Assembly: GCA_007694095.1 (NCBI GenBank) | Contig: RECI01000127.1 | Location: 1 to 64,000, forward strand | Length of the DNA stretch: 64,000 nt | Source: Balneolaceae bacterium | GTDB taxonomy: Bacteria; Bacteroidota; Rhodothermia; Balneolales; Balneolaceae | Reading direction: 5' to 3' | The notes under the pieces: generated by a model | Database searches by the model: none | What the model was told of the DNA's origin: nothing | Seen by the model: only the letters and a program-made list of their open reading frames with translations | Position numbers and translations under genes: made by a program | Part shown: in pieces, positions 54,446 through 63,858 of the stretch | Numbering within the stretch: position 1 is the first letter of the stretch | How the letters are laid out: every line of letters starts with the position of its first letter

Positions 54446-55474
54446 TTACTCCACAACATTCACTTCCGGTACAAGTTCAACTCCAAACATATTTTTTACA
54501 GATTCCTTGATTCTCATTGCGTGATTGTAAATCTCCTCTCCGGTGGCACCTCCGTGATTAACAATTACAAGCGCCTGGTTTTCGTAAGTACCAACATTAC
54601 CCACCTTTCTGCCTTTCCAGCCAGCTTTTTCAATGAGCCATCCGGCCGGAATTTTCACCTGTCCAAAAGCTGCCGGATAGGCTGGTACTTCAGGATAATC
54701 TTTGCTTATCCTTTGATGAATCGATTTGTCCACAACCGGATTTTTGAAAAAGCTGCCTGCATTTCCCAATAGTTCAGGATCGGGCAGTTTCGATCGCCTG
54801 ATCGCAACAACTGCGTCAAAAACATCCCCGACATTTGGGTTTATTACATTTTTTTCTTCAAGATATGCTGCAAGTGCATGATAAGATGTATTTGGGATGT
54901 GGTTCTTTTTTTTGAGGCGAAGAGTTACGTAAGTGATGATAAACCTGTGTTTTAACTCCCGTTTAAAAATACTGTCGCGGTATCCGAACCCACATTCTTC
55001 ACGCCGGAATGTCTTTTCCGTATCATTCAGAAAATCATAACATTGTAAAGATTCAAATACCTGTTCAAGTTCTACACCATAAGCACCGATGTTCTGAATA
55101 GGAGCAGCACCCACTGTTCCTGGTATAAGCGCCAGGTTTTCGATACCGCCGTAATTTCTCTCCACAGCCCATGCAACCAGTTTATGCCAGTTTTCTCCCG
55201 CACCAGTTTCAATCAAAATATCTTCATCATTTTCCTCAGCCACCCTGATACCGGTAATAGAGATTTTCAGTACCGGCCTCTTAAGATCTCTCTTTAACAA
55301 TATATTACTGCCTCCGCCGAGTATAAATGGATTTTCTTTTCTAAAGAAACCTTCTTCTGAAAGTGTAATCAGACCGCTCAGGGAAAAAACTTCAATAAGA
55401 CGTGACGCGATTACGGGCAGGCCAAGGGTGTTCAGGTGAGTAAGATCTGCTTTTTCCGTGATTGTATATGTCAT
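54446..55474 (-). CDS. murB: UDP-N-acetylenolpyruvoylglucosamine reductase
   Basis: Cytosolic FAD enzyme that makes UDP-N-acetylmuramate for peptidoglycan. The 342-aa product is the long type I form. The FAD-binding loop reads FILGGGSNILL and ALIPGTVGAAPIQNIGAYGVEL; the catalytic Ser lies in LLGNAGSFFKNPV. The C-terminal GRKVGNVGTYENQALVIVNHGGATG closes the protein. Its ATG overlaps the stop of the CNNM gene by four bases (ATGA). Confidence 0.95.
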   Translation of the reverse strand: MTYTITEKADLTHLNTLGLPVIASRLIEVFSLSGLITLSEEGFFRKENPFILGGGSNILLKRDLKRPVLKISITGIRVAEENDEDILIETGAGENWHKLVAWAVERNYGGIENLALIPGTVGAAPIQNIGAYGVELEQVFESLQCYDFLNDTEKTFRREECGFGYRDSIFKRELKHRFIITYVTLRLKKKNHIPNTSYHALAAYLEEKNVINPNVGDVFDAVVAIRRSKLPDPELLGNAGSFFKNPVVDKSIHQRISKDYPEVPAYPAAFGQVKIPAGWLIEKAGWKGRKVGNVGTYENQALVIVNHGGATGEEIYNHAMRIKESVKNMFGVELVPEVNVVE

Positions 55475-56850
55475 TGAACTTTCGGTTCTGAGAGCAATTT
55501 CACCCGGAGTTTTTTAACACGGTTATTTTTGACAGAATGAACAGTGAGTTCCAGATTTTTATAGATCACACGTTCCCCGACATTCGGTATACGCTCAGTT
55601 AAGTGGTAGATAAGGCCGCCCAGGGTTTCAAATTCATCATCATAAGCTGAAATCTTAGTTCCCATGATCTCGTCAAGATCATCAAGGTCAATTTTAGCGT
55701 CAAAAATGTAAACACCGTTTTTAAATTTTGTGTAAAGCTTTTCCTCTTCATCATCATACTCATCACCAATATCGCCTACAATTTCCTCAAGAATATCATC
55801 CAGTGTTACAATACCCTCCGTACCGCCATATTCGTCCACAACAATGGCAATGTGTGTCTTTTCGTGCTGAAAATCGCGGAGAAGGTCATCCAGCTTTTTT
55901 GTTGCCGGTATAAAGAGTGCTTTTCGGGCCACCGTTTTCCAGTTAATCACACTATCTTCCATATCGGTGTTTATATACGGAAGCACATCTTTTGAATATA
56001 TCACGCCGATAATGTTATCCAGGTCATTCTCGTAGAGCGGCATTCGTGAGAGACCTTTTTCCCTGATAATCTCGATCACATCGGGTAATGTAGCCTGAAC
56101 AGCAACGGCTACGATATTAACACGGGATGTCATTATTTCGCGTACTGTGGTATTTCCAAACTCGATCACGTTTTCAATAATTTCACGCTCATCCCCTTTG
56201 ATGGAACCCTCCTTTTCGCTCATCTCCGCCATGGCTCTAAGATCCTGTGCGGTCATTTTGTTATTCGGTTTTGGAAGGTTTTTTTCGAGTGTCATTGTAC
56301 TGTTGGCAATCAGCTTTGAGACTGGCGACAGCAGGATAAAATTCACATAAATGAAACCGCTCATTCTTCTTGCCATCTTAAGGGGGTTGTTAATAGCAAT
56401 AATTTTTGGAGTAATTTCACTTAAAATCAAAATCATAAATGTAAGCACCACAATCTCAATTGTGTAAACAAGTGCGAGCGAAAGTCCGTAATGGATGGCA
56501 ATTTTCCCTGCAATAACCGCTGCAAGCACCGAACTCACGATATTCGCAAAAGTGTTTCCGATCAGTATGGTTGCCAGAAGCCGTCTCGGTTTATTGAGCA
56601 TGGTGTGAATACGCTGGTCTTTTTTTGCGTACTCGCCATCATCTTTAAGTTTATCGAGCTGGTTTACAAGTGAAAAGAATGCCACTTCCGAACCTGAATA
56701 AAGCGCACTTATCAGCAGGCCTGCAAGCAACACAAGCAGCTCAATTGTAATCGTCCCAAAATGAAGGCTATCGGTTTCTCCTGATATTAAGAAGAGAAAA
56801 TTTGATATCAGAGCAATAGGGCTACCCGGAGGTTCGTCTATCGTATCCAA
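55471..56850 (-). CDS. CNNM/CorC-family membrane protein (GldE-like hemolysin family)
   Basis: Inner-membrane protein of 459 aa. The CNNM domain (about 30-215) has three to four helices with SALYSGSEVAFFSLV and TFMILILSEITPKIIAINNP. A pair of CBS domains follows (about 230-355; TSRVNIVAVAVQATLPDVIEII, DEYGGTEGIVTLDDILEEIVGDIGDEYDDE), then a CorC_HlyC transporter-associated domain. Proteins of this build handle Mg2+ or, as GldE, assist gliding-type lipoproteins. It starts at TTG (56850). It is the first gene of the murB operon. Confidence 0.9.
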   Translation of the reverse strand: MDTIDEPPGSPIALISNFLFLISGETDSLHFGTITIELLVLLAGLLISALYSGSEVAFFSLVNQLDKLKDDGEYAKKDQRIHTMLNKPRRLLATILIGNTFANIVSSVLAAVIAGKIAIHYGLSLALVYTIEIVVLTFMILILSEITPKIIAINNPLKMARRMSGFIYVNFILLSPVSKLIANSTMTLEKNLPKPNNKMTAQDLRAMAEMSEKEGSIKGDEREIIENVIEFGNTTVREIMTSRVNIVAVAVQATLPDVIEIIREKGLSRMPLYENDLDNIIGVIYSKDVLPYINTDMEDSVINWKTVARKALFIPATKKLDDLLRDFQHEKTHIAIVVDEYGGTEGIVTLDDILEEIVGDIGDEYDDEEEKLYTKFKNGVYIFDAKIDLDDLDEIMGTKISAYDDEFETLGGLIYHLTERIPNVGERVIYKNLELTVHSVKNNRVKKLRVKLLSEPKVQ

Positions 56851-56889
56851 AGATTATTTTATTGGTTAAAAAAACACATCTCAAATATG

Positions 56890-56932
56890 ACAAAAAATAG
56901 GTGACGATCAAAGTATGGCCGTCACCTATTAA
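56890..56932 (-). terminator. Rho-independent terminator of ssb
   Basis: AATAGGTGACG (56896-56906) pairs with CGTCACCTATT (56920-56930) with a 13-base loop; the minus-strand T run follows. It lies about 20 bases past the ssb stop and separates ssb from the CNNM gene. Confidence 0.92.
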
Positions 56933-56953
56933 ATGTAAAAAAAATTGTTTTGA

Positions 56954-57388
56954 TTAGAACGGCAAATCGTCATCCATATCATCAAACTGGTCATCTATTT
57001 CAACAGCTGCCGCATTTTTTTTATTTTTGGCTGGTGCACTGCTCCCGCCTGAACCTCCCCGTGAATCGAGCATCTGCATGTTGAGTGCCTTGATTTCGGT
57101 AGTGTACCGCTTCTGGCCATCTTTATCTTCCCATTCCCGGGTCTGGATCGGACCTTCAAAATAGACCAGAGACCCTTTTTTCAGGTATTCCTGGCAAATT
57201 TCCGCGAGACGACCCCAGACAACAACCCTGTGCCATTCTGTGGTTTCCTGCAATTCGCCATTCCGGTCTTTATATTTTTCGGAGGTAGCCACACTCATGT
57301 TTGCGAAGGCAGTATTCGACTGGGTGTAACGAACCTCGGGATCCTGCCCTAATCTTCCGATAATCATTGCTTTGTTTAGTGAACTCAT
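56954..57388 (-). CDS. ssb: Single-stranded DNA-binding protein
   Basis: Tetrameric OB-fold protein that coats single-stranded DNA, 144 aa. The family start [38 protein letters not shown] and the [37 protein letters not shown] core are clear. The C-terminal tail is acidic and ends DDMDDDLPF, the standard docking tip for partners such as RecO. It is monocistronic between a strong terminator and an upstream 75-base gap. Confidence 0.97.
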   Translation of the reverse strand: MSSLNKAMIIGRLGQDPEVRYTQSNTAFANMSVATSEKYKDRNGELQETTEWHRVVVWGRLAEICQEYLKKGSLVYFEGPIQTREWEDKDGQKRYTTEIKALNMQMLDSRGGSGGSSAPAKNKKNAAAVEIDDQFDDMDDDLPF

Positions 57389-57463
57389 ACTGTTTTCCTC
57401 TTTTTTTATTGTTAGTGTTCTACCTATAAGAACCGAAAAATCCGAATTCCTTACAGAATTTTT

Positions 57464-58210
57464 TTAGCGCAATGCATTTTCCAGTTCAAGTGAAGCATCG
57501 CTGTCTTCGTCACGATACTTTACAATCAACGGACAATACATGTTTAAACCCATTTTTGATGCCCATTCGCTGCCTGCCGGGCGTGTACCGGGAACAACAA
57601 CAGCACCCTCCGGTATAGCGACACCTTTGCCCAAAATGGTTTCGTTTACACAATCGTATACCGGTACCGATTTTGATAACGTAACACCTGGTGCAATTAC
57701 TGCCCGCCTTTTTACCAATATTCCTTCCACAATCACAGCTCCTGCCCCCACAAAACAGTCATCTTCGATAACCACCGGGCTAAGCCCAACCGGTTCAAGC
57801 ACACCACCTATTTGCACACCGGCTGACAGGTGAACATTCTTTCCAATTTGAGCGCAGGAACCGACCAGTGCGTGGCTGTCAATCATGGCGCCTTCATCCA
57901 CATAGGCACCGATATTTACATAAGCAGGTGGCATGATTATAACACCTTTGGCAACATAAGCACCTCTTCGCACAGAGCTTCCGCCCGGCACCATCCGAAC
58001 ACCTTGATTAACGGAAAACATTCGGGGTGGAATATTATTTTTATCGACAAAACCTTCGTATATGCCGCTATATTCGGCATTTTTTCCTTCCCGAAAAGCT
58101 GCAAGTATAGCTTCTTTTACTTCAATGTTGGCCTTCCATGTATCTCCCGACGGCTCTGCCGCCCTTATAATCCCGGCTTCAAGGTCGTCAAGAATTTTTT
58201 TCCAATCCAT
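57464..58210 (-). CDS. dapD: Tetrahydrodipicolinate N-succinyltransferase
   Basis: Cytosolic lysine/DAP pathway enzyme. The 248-aa trimer subunit has a left-handed beta-helix of hexapeptide repeats (GAYVAKGVIIMPPAYVNIGAYVDEGAMIDSHALVGSCAQIG) and ends with the succinyl-CoA region. It is somewhat shorter than E. coli DapD (274). It follows dapA by eight bases. With lysC, dapB and dapA it forms an operon; dapC, dapE, dapF and asd are not in the window. Confidence 0.93.
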   Translation of the reverse strand: MDWKKILDDLEAGIIRAAEPSGDTWKANIEVKEAILAAFREGKNAEYSGIYEGFVDKNNIPPRMFSVNQGVRMVPGGSSVRRGAYVAKGVIIMPPAYVNIGAYVDEGAMIDSHALVGSCAQIGKNVHLSAGVQIGGVLEPVGLSPVVIEDDCFVGAGAVIVEGILVKRRAVIAPGVTLSKSVPVYDCVNETILGKGVAIPEGAVVVPGTRPAGSEWASKMGLNMYCPLIVKYRDEDSDASLELENALR

Positions 58211-58218
58211 AAAAATAT

Positions 58219-59094
58219 TTACCTGTTTTTTTGATACCAGTTTTTAATTTGTGCATCTATCGCAAGAAGTGCATCGGCCGACGAAAGTTCTTCTTCTGTC
58301 AATGGCGGCCTCAGTGCAGCCAAACTAATCCATCCTTTTTCCTTTAGTAGCCTTTTTACCGGTATCGGGTTAGATGCGCTGAACATTGTTTTCACGGCTG
58401 TATGCCAAAGTGGAAATAATGTAGCTGTATCCCCTTTAAGGCATTTCTCGGTATATAAACTCACTTCATCCGGCCACACATTGGAACAAACGGAAACCAG
58501 TCCTTTGCAACCAACTGCCGAGAAAAATGGCAACAGAGCATCATCACCGCTAAAAAGGGGAATGTCAGGAACAGTTTCACGAAACACCTGAAAATCGTGA
58601 AGGCTGCCACTTGCTTCTTTCATGGCCCAAATGTTCGGATGGCTTTTGAGAGAAGCCATTACCTGCGGAAAAAGCTTTACCCCGGTACGGGAGGGTATAT
58701 TGTAGATCATGCAGGGTTTATGGGCATCATCCAGTAATTGCCTGAACCATTCAGTTTGCCCAATAAGCCCCGGTTTTGAATAGAGGGGTACAACCAACAA
58801 AAAAGCATCCGTTTTATCATTGCAATAAGTAATCCATTCTCTTTGTGCTTGCAGGTTAAAGCCGCCAACTCCCGTCATTACAGGAACCTTCAGGCCGAGC
58901 CCGGCCACAAAATCTACAACTTCCCTTTTTTCTGCGTCCGACAGTGCAAGGCCTTCGCCGGTGCTGCCGAGAATCAATATTCCGTTCCCGGCCGCTTCCT
59001 GCCGGCGGGCAATTTTTTCAAGATCTCCAAAGTGAACTGCCCCTTTCCCGTTCAACGGAGTTACAAGAGCTGTCCATAAAGTATAGTTTTTCAT
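58219..59094 (-). CDS. dapA: 4-hydroxy-tetrahydrodipicolinate synthase
   Basis: Cytosolic TIM-barrel enzyme joining pyruvate to aspartate semialdehyde, 291 aa. The Schiff-base Lys is in NIWAMKEASGSLHDFQ and the catalytic Tyr in CMIYNIPSRTGVKLF. LILGSTGEGLALSDAEKREVVDFVAG is the usual GSTGE loop. Its start overlaps the dapB stop by four bases (59091-59094). Confidence 0.95.
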   Translation of the reverse strand: MKNYTLWTALVTPLNGKGAVHFGDLEKIARRQEAAGNGILILGSTGEGLALSDAEKREVVDFVAGLGLKVPVMTGVGGFNLQAQREWITYCNDKTDAFLLVVPLYSKPGLIGQTEWFRQLLDDAHKPCMIYNIPSRTGVKLFPQVMASLKSHPNIWAMKEASGSLHDFQVFRETVPDIPLFSGDDALLPFFSAVGCKGLVSVCSNVWPDEVSLYTEKCLKGDTATLFPLWHTAVKTMFSASNPIPVKRLLKEKGWISLAALRPPLTEEELSSADALLAIDAQIKNWYQKNR

Positions 59095-59786
59095 GTAAGT
59101 TGTTTAAAGGCCTGATCAAAAATATCCTGAAATTGATACACTCCGGCATCAATATAAGGATTGGCAAGCAGGTAGTTGGCTGCCCAAATGGCGCCGTGGG
59201 CAAAAATATTGCGTGTGTGTGCCTCGTGTTTCAGGTAAACTGATTCCCCTGGTGTTTTGATATGAAGATTGTGTATCCCTATTACATCACCCTGCCGGTC
59301 GGATGATATCGATGCATCTTGCCTGAGCCAATCCCGCCAGGAAAGGGCCGTTCCGCTCGGAGCGTCCTGTTTTTGAATGTGATGAATCTCATGAATATGA
59401 AATTCCGGATTGACCAATAGCCCGGACCCTTTTCCCAGGATTTGTATCGCTTTTCTCACAAGATTCATACCCAGGCTGTAGTTTGAACCGATGATCCAGC
59501 GGGTATTCACATCTTTAACCCTCTGCGGGAGTTCGGCTGGCCATGCGTAACCTGTTGTTCCCCAGATGGCTGGTATTTCTGCTTTCAAAACAATTTCAAT
59601 AACTTCCGCTGCGGCACTTCCCGGAACAAAGACGATCGCGATATCGGTTTGTTTCAGTTTTTCAGTGGTTGGCCTGTTATATTCATCAAAAGGAACAGCA
59701 TTTTCCCCAAGGTGTTGAGCGATTGTTCCACCCGTCTTTCCTGTTCCGATTATTGAATACCTTATATTTTTATCCTGGCTTGTCAT
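59091..59786 (-). CDS. dapB: 4-hydroxy-tetrahydrodipicolinate reductase
   Basis: Cytosolic NAD(P)H reductase, 231 aa, a short form (E. coli 273). The N-terminal dinucleotide fold is IRYSIIGTGKTGGTIAQHL; the substrate site EIHHIQKQDAPSGTALSW carries the HHxxKxDAPSGTA signature with the catalytic His pair and Lys. It overlaps lysC by four bases and dapA by four bases. Confidence 0.95.
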   Translation of the reverse strand: MTSQDKNIRYSIIGTGKTGGTIAQHLGENAVPFDEYNRPTTEKLKQTDIAIVFVPGSAAAEVIEIVLKAEIPAIWGTTGYAWPAELPQRVKDVNTRWIIGSNYSLGMNLVRKAIQILGKGSGLLVNPEFHIHEIHHIQKQDAPSGTALSWRDWLRQDASISSDRQGDVIGIHNLHIKTPGESVYLKHEAHTRNIFAHGAIWAANYLLANPYIDAGVYQFQDIFDQAFKQLT

Positions 59787-61138
59787 GACTCTGATATAAA
59801 TTTTTTATGTAAAACTCGAACGACTTCTTCTGCCTCATTTTCTGCAACCAGAAAACAGAGATTATGCGAACTTGCCCCATGGCATATCATCCTGATATTA
59901 ACATCTTCAAGTGCACCAAATACAGGGCCACTTAAACCCGCAGTTGTATCGAGGTTGTTTCCGATAAGGGCAATTAAAGAAAGTTTATCTTCTATATCCA
60001 CTTCACAAAACGAGCGAAGTTCGTTAAGTACTTTTTCGGTCAATTTTTTATTGCCCGGTGCATTGAGATCTGAATCGAGTGTTAATGCCACACTAACCTC
60101 ACTTGTGGTAACAAGGTCCACACTTATTTTATAGTTTGCAAGAACCTGGAAAAATTTCGCAAGAAATCCGTGACGATGCAGCATATCAAGGCTGTGAACG
60201 GTAAGCAGTGTTTGATTCCGGCGCAGGCTAATTGCCCGGATTACCGGTTTTTGTCGGGTTTCTTTCACAATCCATGTACCCGGCTTTTCGGGATGAATGC
60301 TTGAACCAACATAGACCCGGATGTTTTTACGGATCGCAGGCACCATGGTAGCCGGATGCAAAACCTTGGCACCAAAAACCGATAACTCGGCTGCTTCATC
60401 AAAACTGATTTCCGTGATAGGCCTTGCATCTCCGGCAATTCGAGGATCGGTAGTATAAATAGCGGTTACATCCGTCCATATTTCAAGTACATCAGCATTC
60501 ATGGCTTCTGCAAATAGCGCAGCAGAGTAGTCGCTGCCTCCGCGTCCCAGGGTTGTAGTTACCCCCTTTTTATCAGACCCGATAAAACCCTGGGTTACAA
60601 CTCGTGATTCCATTACAAGTGCTTCAAGCAAGGCAGGACATTTTTCTGAAATCACTTCAATATCCGGTTCGGCACTGCCAAAGTTATTGTCTGTTATAAT
60701 TGCATCCCGCGCATCAAAAAGGTGTATCCTATCACCGGTTGCCTCTTCCAAAATGGCTTTAAAAATAACTGAAGATAACCGTTCCCCGAAGGAGAAGATC
60801 TCATCTCTCAGCATTAAGGTCATTATCTGTTTTCTGGTCGCGATTGCTTCCAATTCATCACAGAGTATATCAACATTTTTGAGTACATTTCCAGGATGTT
60901 TTAATTCGTGGCATATGGAAAGATGTTTATCCCTGATTTGTTTAGAAATTGCGATTCGCTGTTCTGTTGGAATGTCTGTTGCAAATTCCGAAAGCAGGTT
61001 TGTGGTGCCCGCTGTCGCACTTACTACAATAATTTTTTTATCAGGATCACCTTTTACGATATTGGCACACCGCCTCATTGCTGCGGCATCAGCCATACTT
61101 GTACCACCGAACTTGGATACTTTAAATAAATCGGGCAT
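59783..61138 (-). CDS. lysC: Aspartate kinase (LysC-type)
   Basis: First enzyme of the aspartate-family pathway, phosphorylating L-aspartate. 451 aa. The N-terminal SKFGGTSMADAAAMRRCA is the kinase signature; GRGGSDYSAALFAEAMNADVLEIWTDVTAIYTTDPR follows. The C-terminal third holds two ACT-type regions (VHSLDMLHRHGFLAKFFQVLANYKISVDLVTTSEV), suggesting feedback by lysine. It is first in the lysC-dapB-dapA-dapD operon. A 271-base gap before it faces the small basic gene and holds divergent promoters. Confidence 0.95.
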   Translation of the reverse strand: MPDLFKVSKFGGTSMADAAAMRRCANIVKGDPDKKIIVVSATAGTTNLLSEFATDIPTEQRIAISKQIRDKHLSICHELKHPGNVLKNVDILCDELEAIATRKQIMTLMLRDEIFSFGERLSSVIFKAILEEATGDRIHLFDARDAIITDNNFGSAEPDIEVISEKCPALLEALVMESRVVTQGFIGSDKKGVTTTLGRGGSDYSAALFAEAMNADVLEIWTDVTAIYTTDPRIAGDARPITEISFDEAAELSVFGAKVLHPATMVPAIRKNIRVYVGSSIHPEKPGTWIVKETRQKPVIRAISLRRNQTLLTVHSLDMLHRHGFLAKFFQVLANYKISVDLVTTSEVSVALTLDSDLNAPGNKKLTEKVLNELRSFCEVDIEDKLSLIALIGNNLDTTAGLSGPVFGALEDVNIRMICHGASSHNLCFLVAENEAEEVVRVLHKKFISES

Positions 61139-61344
61139 AGTTGAGTTAGTATTAAGTTACAGCTTCGAAAAATAGTGAAAATCTATTCGTAATGCATTCA
61201 TAACCCTGAGAGCGGGAAATGTTTATAATGTTTTAATAAAAAAATATGATGCATGAAAATTTTTATATATACGTAAGCAGTTTCTAATTTTAGCTTTACG
61301 TGTTTTGTTAAAGGTATCATTTACATTATAGAATTATAAAAAAC

Positions 61345-61372
61345 ATTTTGTATTTTGTGGTTCTGTTATAAT
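61345..61372 (+). promoter_or_regulatory. Possible promoter of the small basic gene
   Basis: TATAAT at 61367-61372 with ATTTTG at 61345-61350 (16-base spacing) upstream; the TTTG at 61347-61350 would also serve as a -33 box. A start near 61379 would leave a leader of about 30 bases before the ATG at 61410. Confidence 0.4.
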
Positions 61373-61409
61373 CACAAGGTTAATTATTTAGATATTCGGT
61401 GATTCTTAA

Positions 61410-61501
61410 TGCCAAGCGGAAAGAAAAGAAAAAGAGCAAAAATTGCTAAGCACAAGCGGAAGAAGCGTCTGCGTAAAAACAGGCACAAGAAGAAGAAGTA
61501 A
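61410..61501 (+). pseudogene. 30-residue basic ribosome-associated protein (COX24/AURKAIP1-like), with an apparent 1-base deletion
   Basis: Too short for the ORF track. From the ATG at 61410 the frame reads MPSGKKRKRAK, matching the N-terminus of the tiny Arg/Lys-rich AURKAIP1/COX24-domain proteins of Bacteroidota, relatives of mitochondrial mS38. The expected C-terminal half (KHKRKKRLRKNRHKKKK then TAA at 61499-61501) is present but in another frame. The run GCAAAATTG would need one more A to join them. Either the sequence lost an A, by assembly error or mutation, or a -1 slip on AAAA joins the halves. A strong terminator follows, so the gene is probably real and expressed; I list it as pseudogene only because the frame is broken as given. 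Confidence 0.8.
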
Positions 61502-61523
61502 ATTTCTCGGCTTACGATATTTT

Positions 61524-61555
61524 AAAAGGGCACCTTGTTGTGCCCTTTTTTATTT
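61524..61555 (+). terminator. Rho-independent terminator after the small basic gene
   Basis: AAAGGGCAC (61525-61533) pairs with GTGCCCTTT (61540-61548) and is followed by TTTTATTTT. It lies 23 bases past the stop and may also serve the converging gene in the other direction. Confidence 0.93.
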
Positions 61556-62205
61556 TATGCAGCGTGTACCACTACACTATCATCGGCAATCTTAATAATC
61601 CGGTTTGCCTTATAAAGCAGATGTGTGAGTTTTCGGGCAACATAATGGTGTACTTCATTCAGACTGTCTAAATTTCCAAGACTGAACTGAAAATATGAGA
61701 GAAGGTTAATAGCTGTGAGATATTTTCCGTATTCGTCACCGTCAATTTCAATATGCCAACGTGTTATAATATCATCGGATAGCAGCAACTCGTTTACTTT
61801 TTTACTTGCCCTTTCCATCCACTCACTGGCCATCTGGATCCGATAATTATCATCATGATCACCGGGTTGGGGCTGGCAGCGTTCTACATCAAAATGCCAT
61901 ACCAGCTCAATATCGATGGCAAGGTTTACATTTGCCTCAGTAAGATTTTTATTTTTAAGCATGGGATGTCCGTCAGTACCGCTTAACTTATTGGCAAGTG
62001 CTGCTTCCCGAAAACTGTCCCAATCAAAATTGATGGATAAATGGGTTAAATGATTTGTTGAATCTTTTAAATCGATTACAATTTCAAGGCCGGCAGCATA
62101 GATCTTGGATTCTTCCCATGTTTTAAATTTTACAACGTTAATGTTTCTCTTGTTTAATGAACTGTTAATTTTATTTACAACTGATTGAAAAATAGGATAT
62201 GGCAT
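61555..62205 (-). CDS. Hypothetical cytosolic protein
   Basis: Unknown 216-aa protein. There is no signal peptide or membrane helix. It has a beta-alpha character in the first half (INVVKFKTWEESKIYAAGLEIVIDLKDSTNHLTHLSINFDWDSF) and long helices in the second (MASEWMERASKKVNELL, LNEVHHYVARKLTHLLYKANRII). The coding frame is long, starts with ATG and lies 41 bases from the divergent RqcH gene, so it looks real. I do not recognise the family, and no neighbour suggests its role. Confidence 0.6.
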   Translation of the reverse strand: MPYPIFQSVVNKINSSLNKRNINVVKFKTWEESKIYAAGLEIVIDLKDSTNHLTHLSINFDWDSFREAALANKLSGTDGHPMLKNKNLTEANVNLAIDIELVWHFDVERCQPQPGDHDDNYRIQMASEWMERASKKVNELLLSDDIITRWHIEIDGDEYGKYLTAINLLSYFQFSLGNLDSLNEVHHYVARKLTHLLYKANRIIKIADDSVVVHAA

Positions 62206-62246
62206 GTCACTTTCGATCTTTACATGTTATTAGTTAAATCTGCCAA

Positions 62247-63830
62247 ATGAATAATTACTATGTTCTCCATCATTTAACAAAAAAAATGAATGAAACCTGT
62301 AAAGGTTTTTCATTCAAATTCAGCGTTTCTCCCCATAAAAACGTCTGGGAAGCGTATATCGGTGATGCTCAGCTAACACAACGCCTCGTCTTCTCAGCAA
62401 ATAGTACAGAAACTGCACTTTTTCTTGATCAATTCCGGGAACCCAAGAATGTTAATATTACCACATTTTTCAATAAGTTAAAAAAACGTGAAATAACCAA
62501 AATTGAACTTGCTAAAAATGACCGTTTTGTAAGCTTCTGTTTTTCAGGCGGCTATACTTTGCTTATTCAGGCTTTTGGGAATAAGCCGAATATTTTTTTA
62601 GTCCATGAGAACCTCATCTGCGAATCTTTCAAATCTCCCGATGATTTTACCGGAAATATTCCGCCTGAACCCCGAAAAGAGAAAACCTCACAGATAAAAC
62701 CGAATGTTTCCCTCAGCCCAAAAAATCAAATCCTGAACATTGATCCAAAATTTCCGCGGCATCTTATTCCAAAAATTATTAAAACGTATTCACTCGACAA
62801 GAGTAATCCCGGTGAAATTGAATCCCTGATTCAGCAGGCAATTCATGCAATGCTGAATGCAACACAATTCAGGGTACTTCAGGATGGAAATCTGTGCCTT
62901 TTGCCTCAGCATATTTTACCTGCAGAAAATCTTGACGTTTTTGATGATGTGAATTCTGCCATCCGGTTTTCCTATTATAAAGCTTCGGGCGAACGGCGGT
63001 TTTCTGCCAAACTTCAATCCATAAAACCAAAAATTGAAACTCGAATCCAAAAGCTTGAATCCGCAATAAGCCAGCTTCAACAGGCAGATAAAGGGCTGGA
63101 ACGAGCCAAAATGTATGAGCAGTTTGGGCATATTCTGATGGCTCATGCTCATCTTAACATCGTTTGTAATGAAGACGATCTCGAACTCCCTGATTTTTAT
63201 AACAATAATAAACCCGTAACAATACCCATTGACGGCCGTTTGTCTATTGCAGAAAATGCACAGAAGTATTATGAAAAATCATCCAAGGCAATCAGAGGGG
63301 TAAAAGAATCTGTCAAAAGACTTGAGCAAACGGACAAACAACTGGGTGAGCTTAAAGAAATTTACCGGTCCTTAAACAGTATCACAAAAATATTCGAATA
63401 TAATCACTGGCTTAAAGAAAATAAAAGTCGGCTTGTGCATCTGGGTGTTTTATCAGAAAAAAATACCGCTCAAAAAGCACCCTATCGCAAACTTCAGGTG
63501 GATAGTTACGAGGTGTGGCTCGGCAGAAATGCAAAAAGTAACGATAAGCTCACTTCCGACTCCCACAAGGAAGATATATGGATGCACGCACGTGGAGTGA
63601 GCGGTTCACACCTTGTGATCCGTATGAATAATCAAAAAGAAATGCCGCCAAAAAGTGTACTTTTAAAAGCAGCGGCTCTTGCGGCCTGGAATTCAAAAGC
63701 ACGGGGCGCAGGGCTGGTACCGGTAATCATAACCAAACGGAAATATGTTGTAAAACCCAAAGGGGCTCCACCCGGAACGGTTCGTGTGCAACATGAGAAG
63801 GTTGAGATGGTAGAACCGTCTGAAATCTGA
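62247..63830 (+). CDS. rqcH: RqcH/NFACT-family ribosome quality control protein
   Basis: Homologue of bacterial RqcH and eukaryotic Rqc2, which bind stalled large ribosomal subunits and recruit tRNA-Ala to add Ala tails. The 527-aa product has a shortened NFACT-N domain with the key DR pair (D92-R93 in AKNDRFVSF), helix-hairpin-helix and coiled-coil segments (about 250-400) and a C-terminal NFACT-R domain (about 415-520: EDIWMHARGVSGSHLVI, ALAAWNSKARGAGLVPVIITKRKYV). The DR pair argues for a functional tailing factor rather than a mere fibronectin-binding homologue. It starts with ATG and precedes the aroK-like gene. Confidence 0.88.
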   Translation: MNNYYVLHHLTKKMNETCKGFSFKFSVSPHKNVWEAYIGDAQLTQRLVFSANSTETALFLDQFREPKNVNITTFFNKLKKREITKIELAKNDRFVSFCFSGGYTLLIQAFGNKPNIFLVHENLICESFKSPDDFTGNIPPEPRKEKTSQIKPNVSLSPKNQILNIDPKFPRHLIPKIIKTYSLDKSNPGEIESLIQQAIHAMLNATQFRVLQDGNLCLLPQHILPAENLDVFDDVNSAIRFSYYKASGERRFSAKLQSIKPKIETRIQKLESAISQLQQADKGLERAKMYEQFGHILMAHAHLNIVCNEDDLELPDFYNNNKPVTIPIDGRLSIAENAQKYYEKSSKAIRGVKESVKRLEQTDKQLGELKEIYRSLNSITKIFEYNHWLKENKSRLVHLGVLSEKNTAQKAPYRKLQVDSYEVWLGRNAKSNDKLTSDSHKEDIWMHARGVSGSHLVIRMNNQKEMPPKSVLLKAAALAAWNSKARGAGLVPVIITKRKYVVKPKGAPPGTVRVQHEKVEMVEPSEI

Positions 63831-63858
63831 ATCTAAACCATTAATAATTGTCTAAAAT

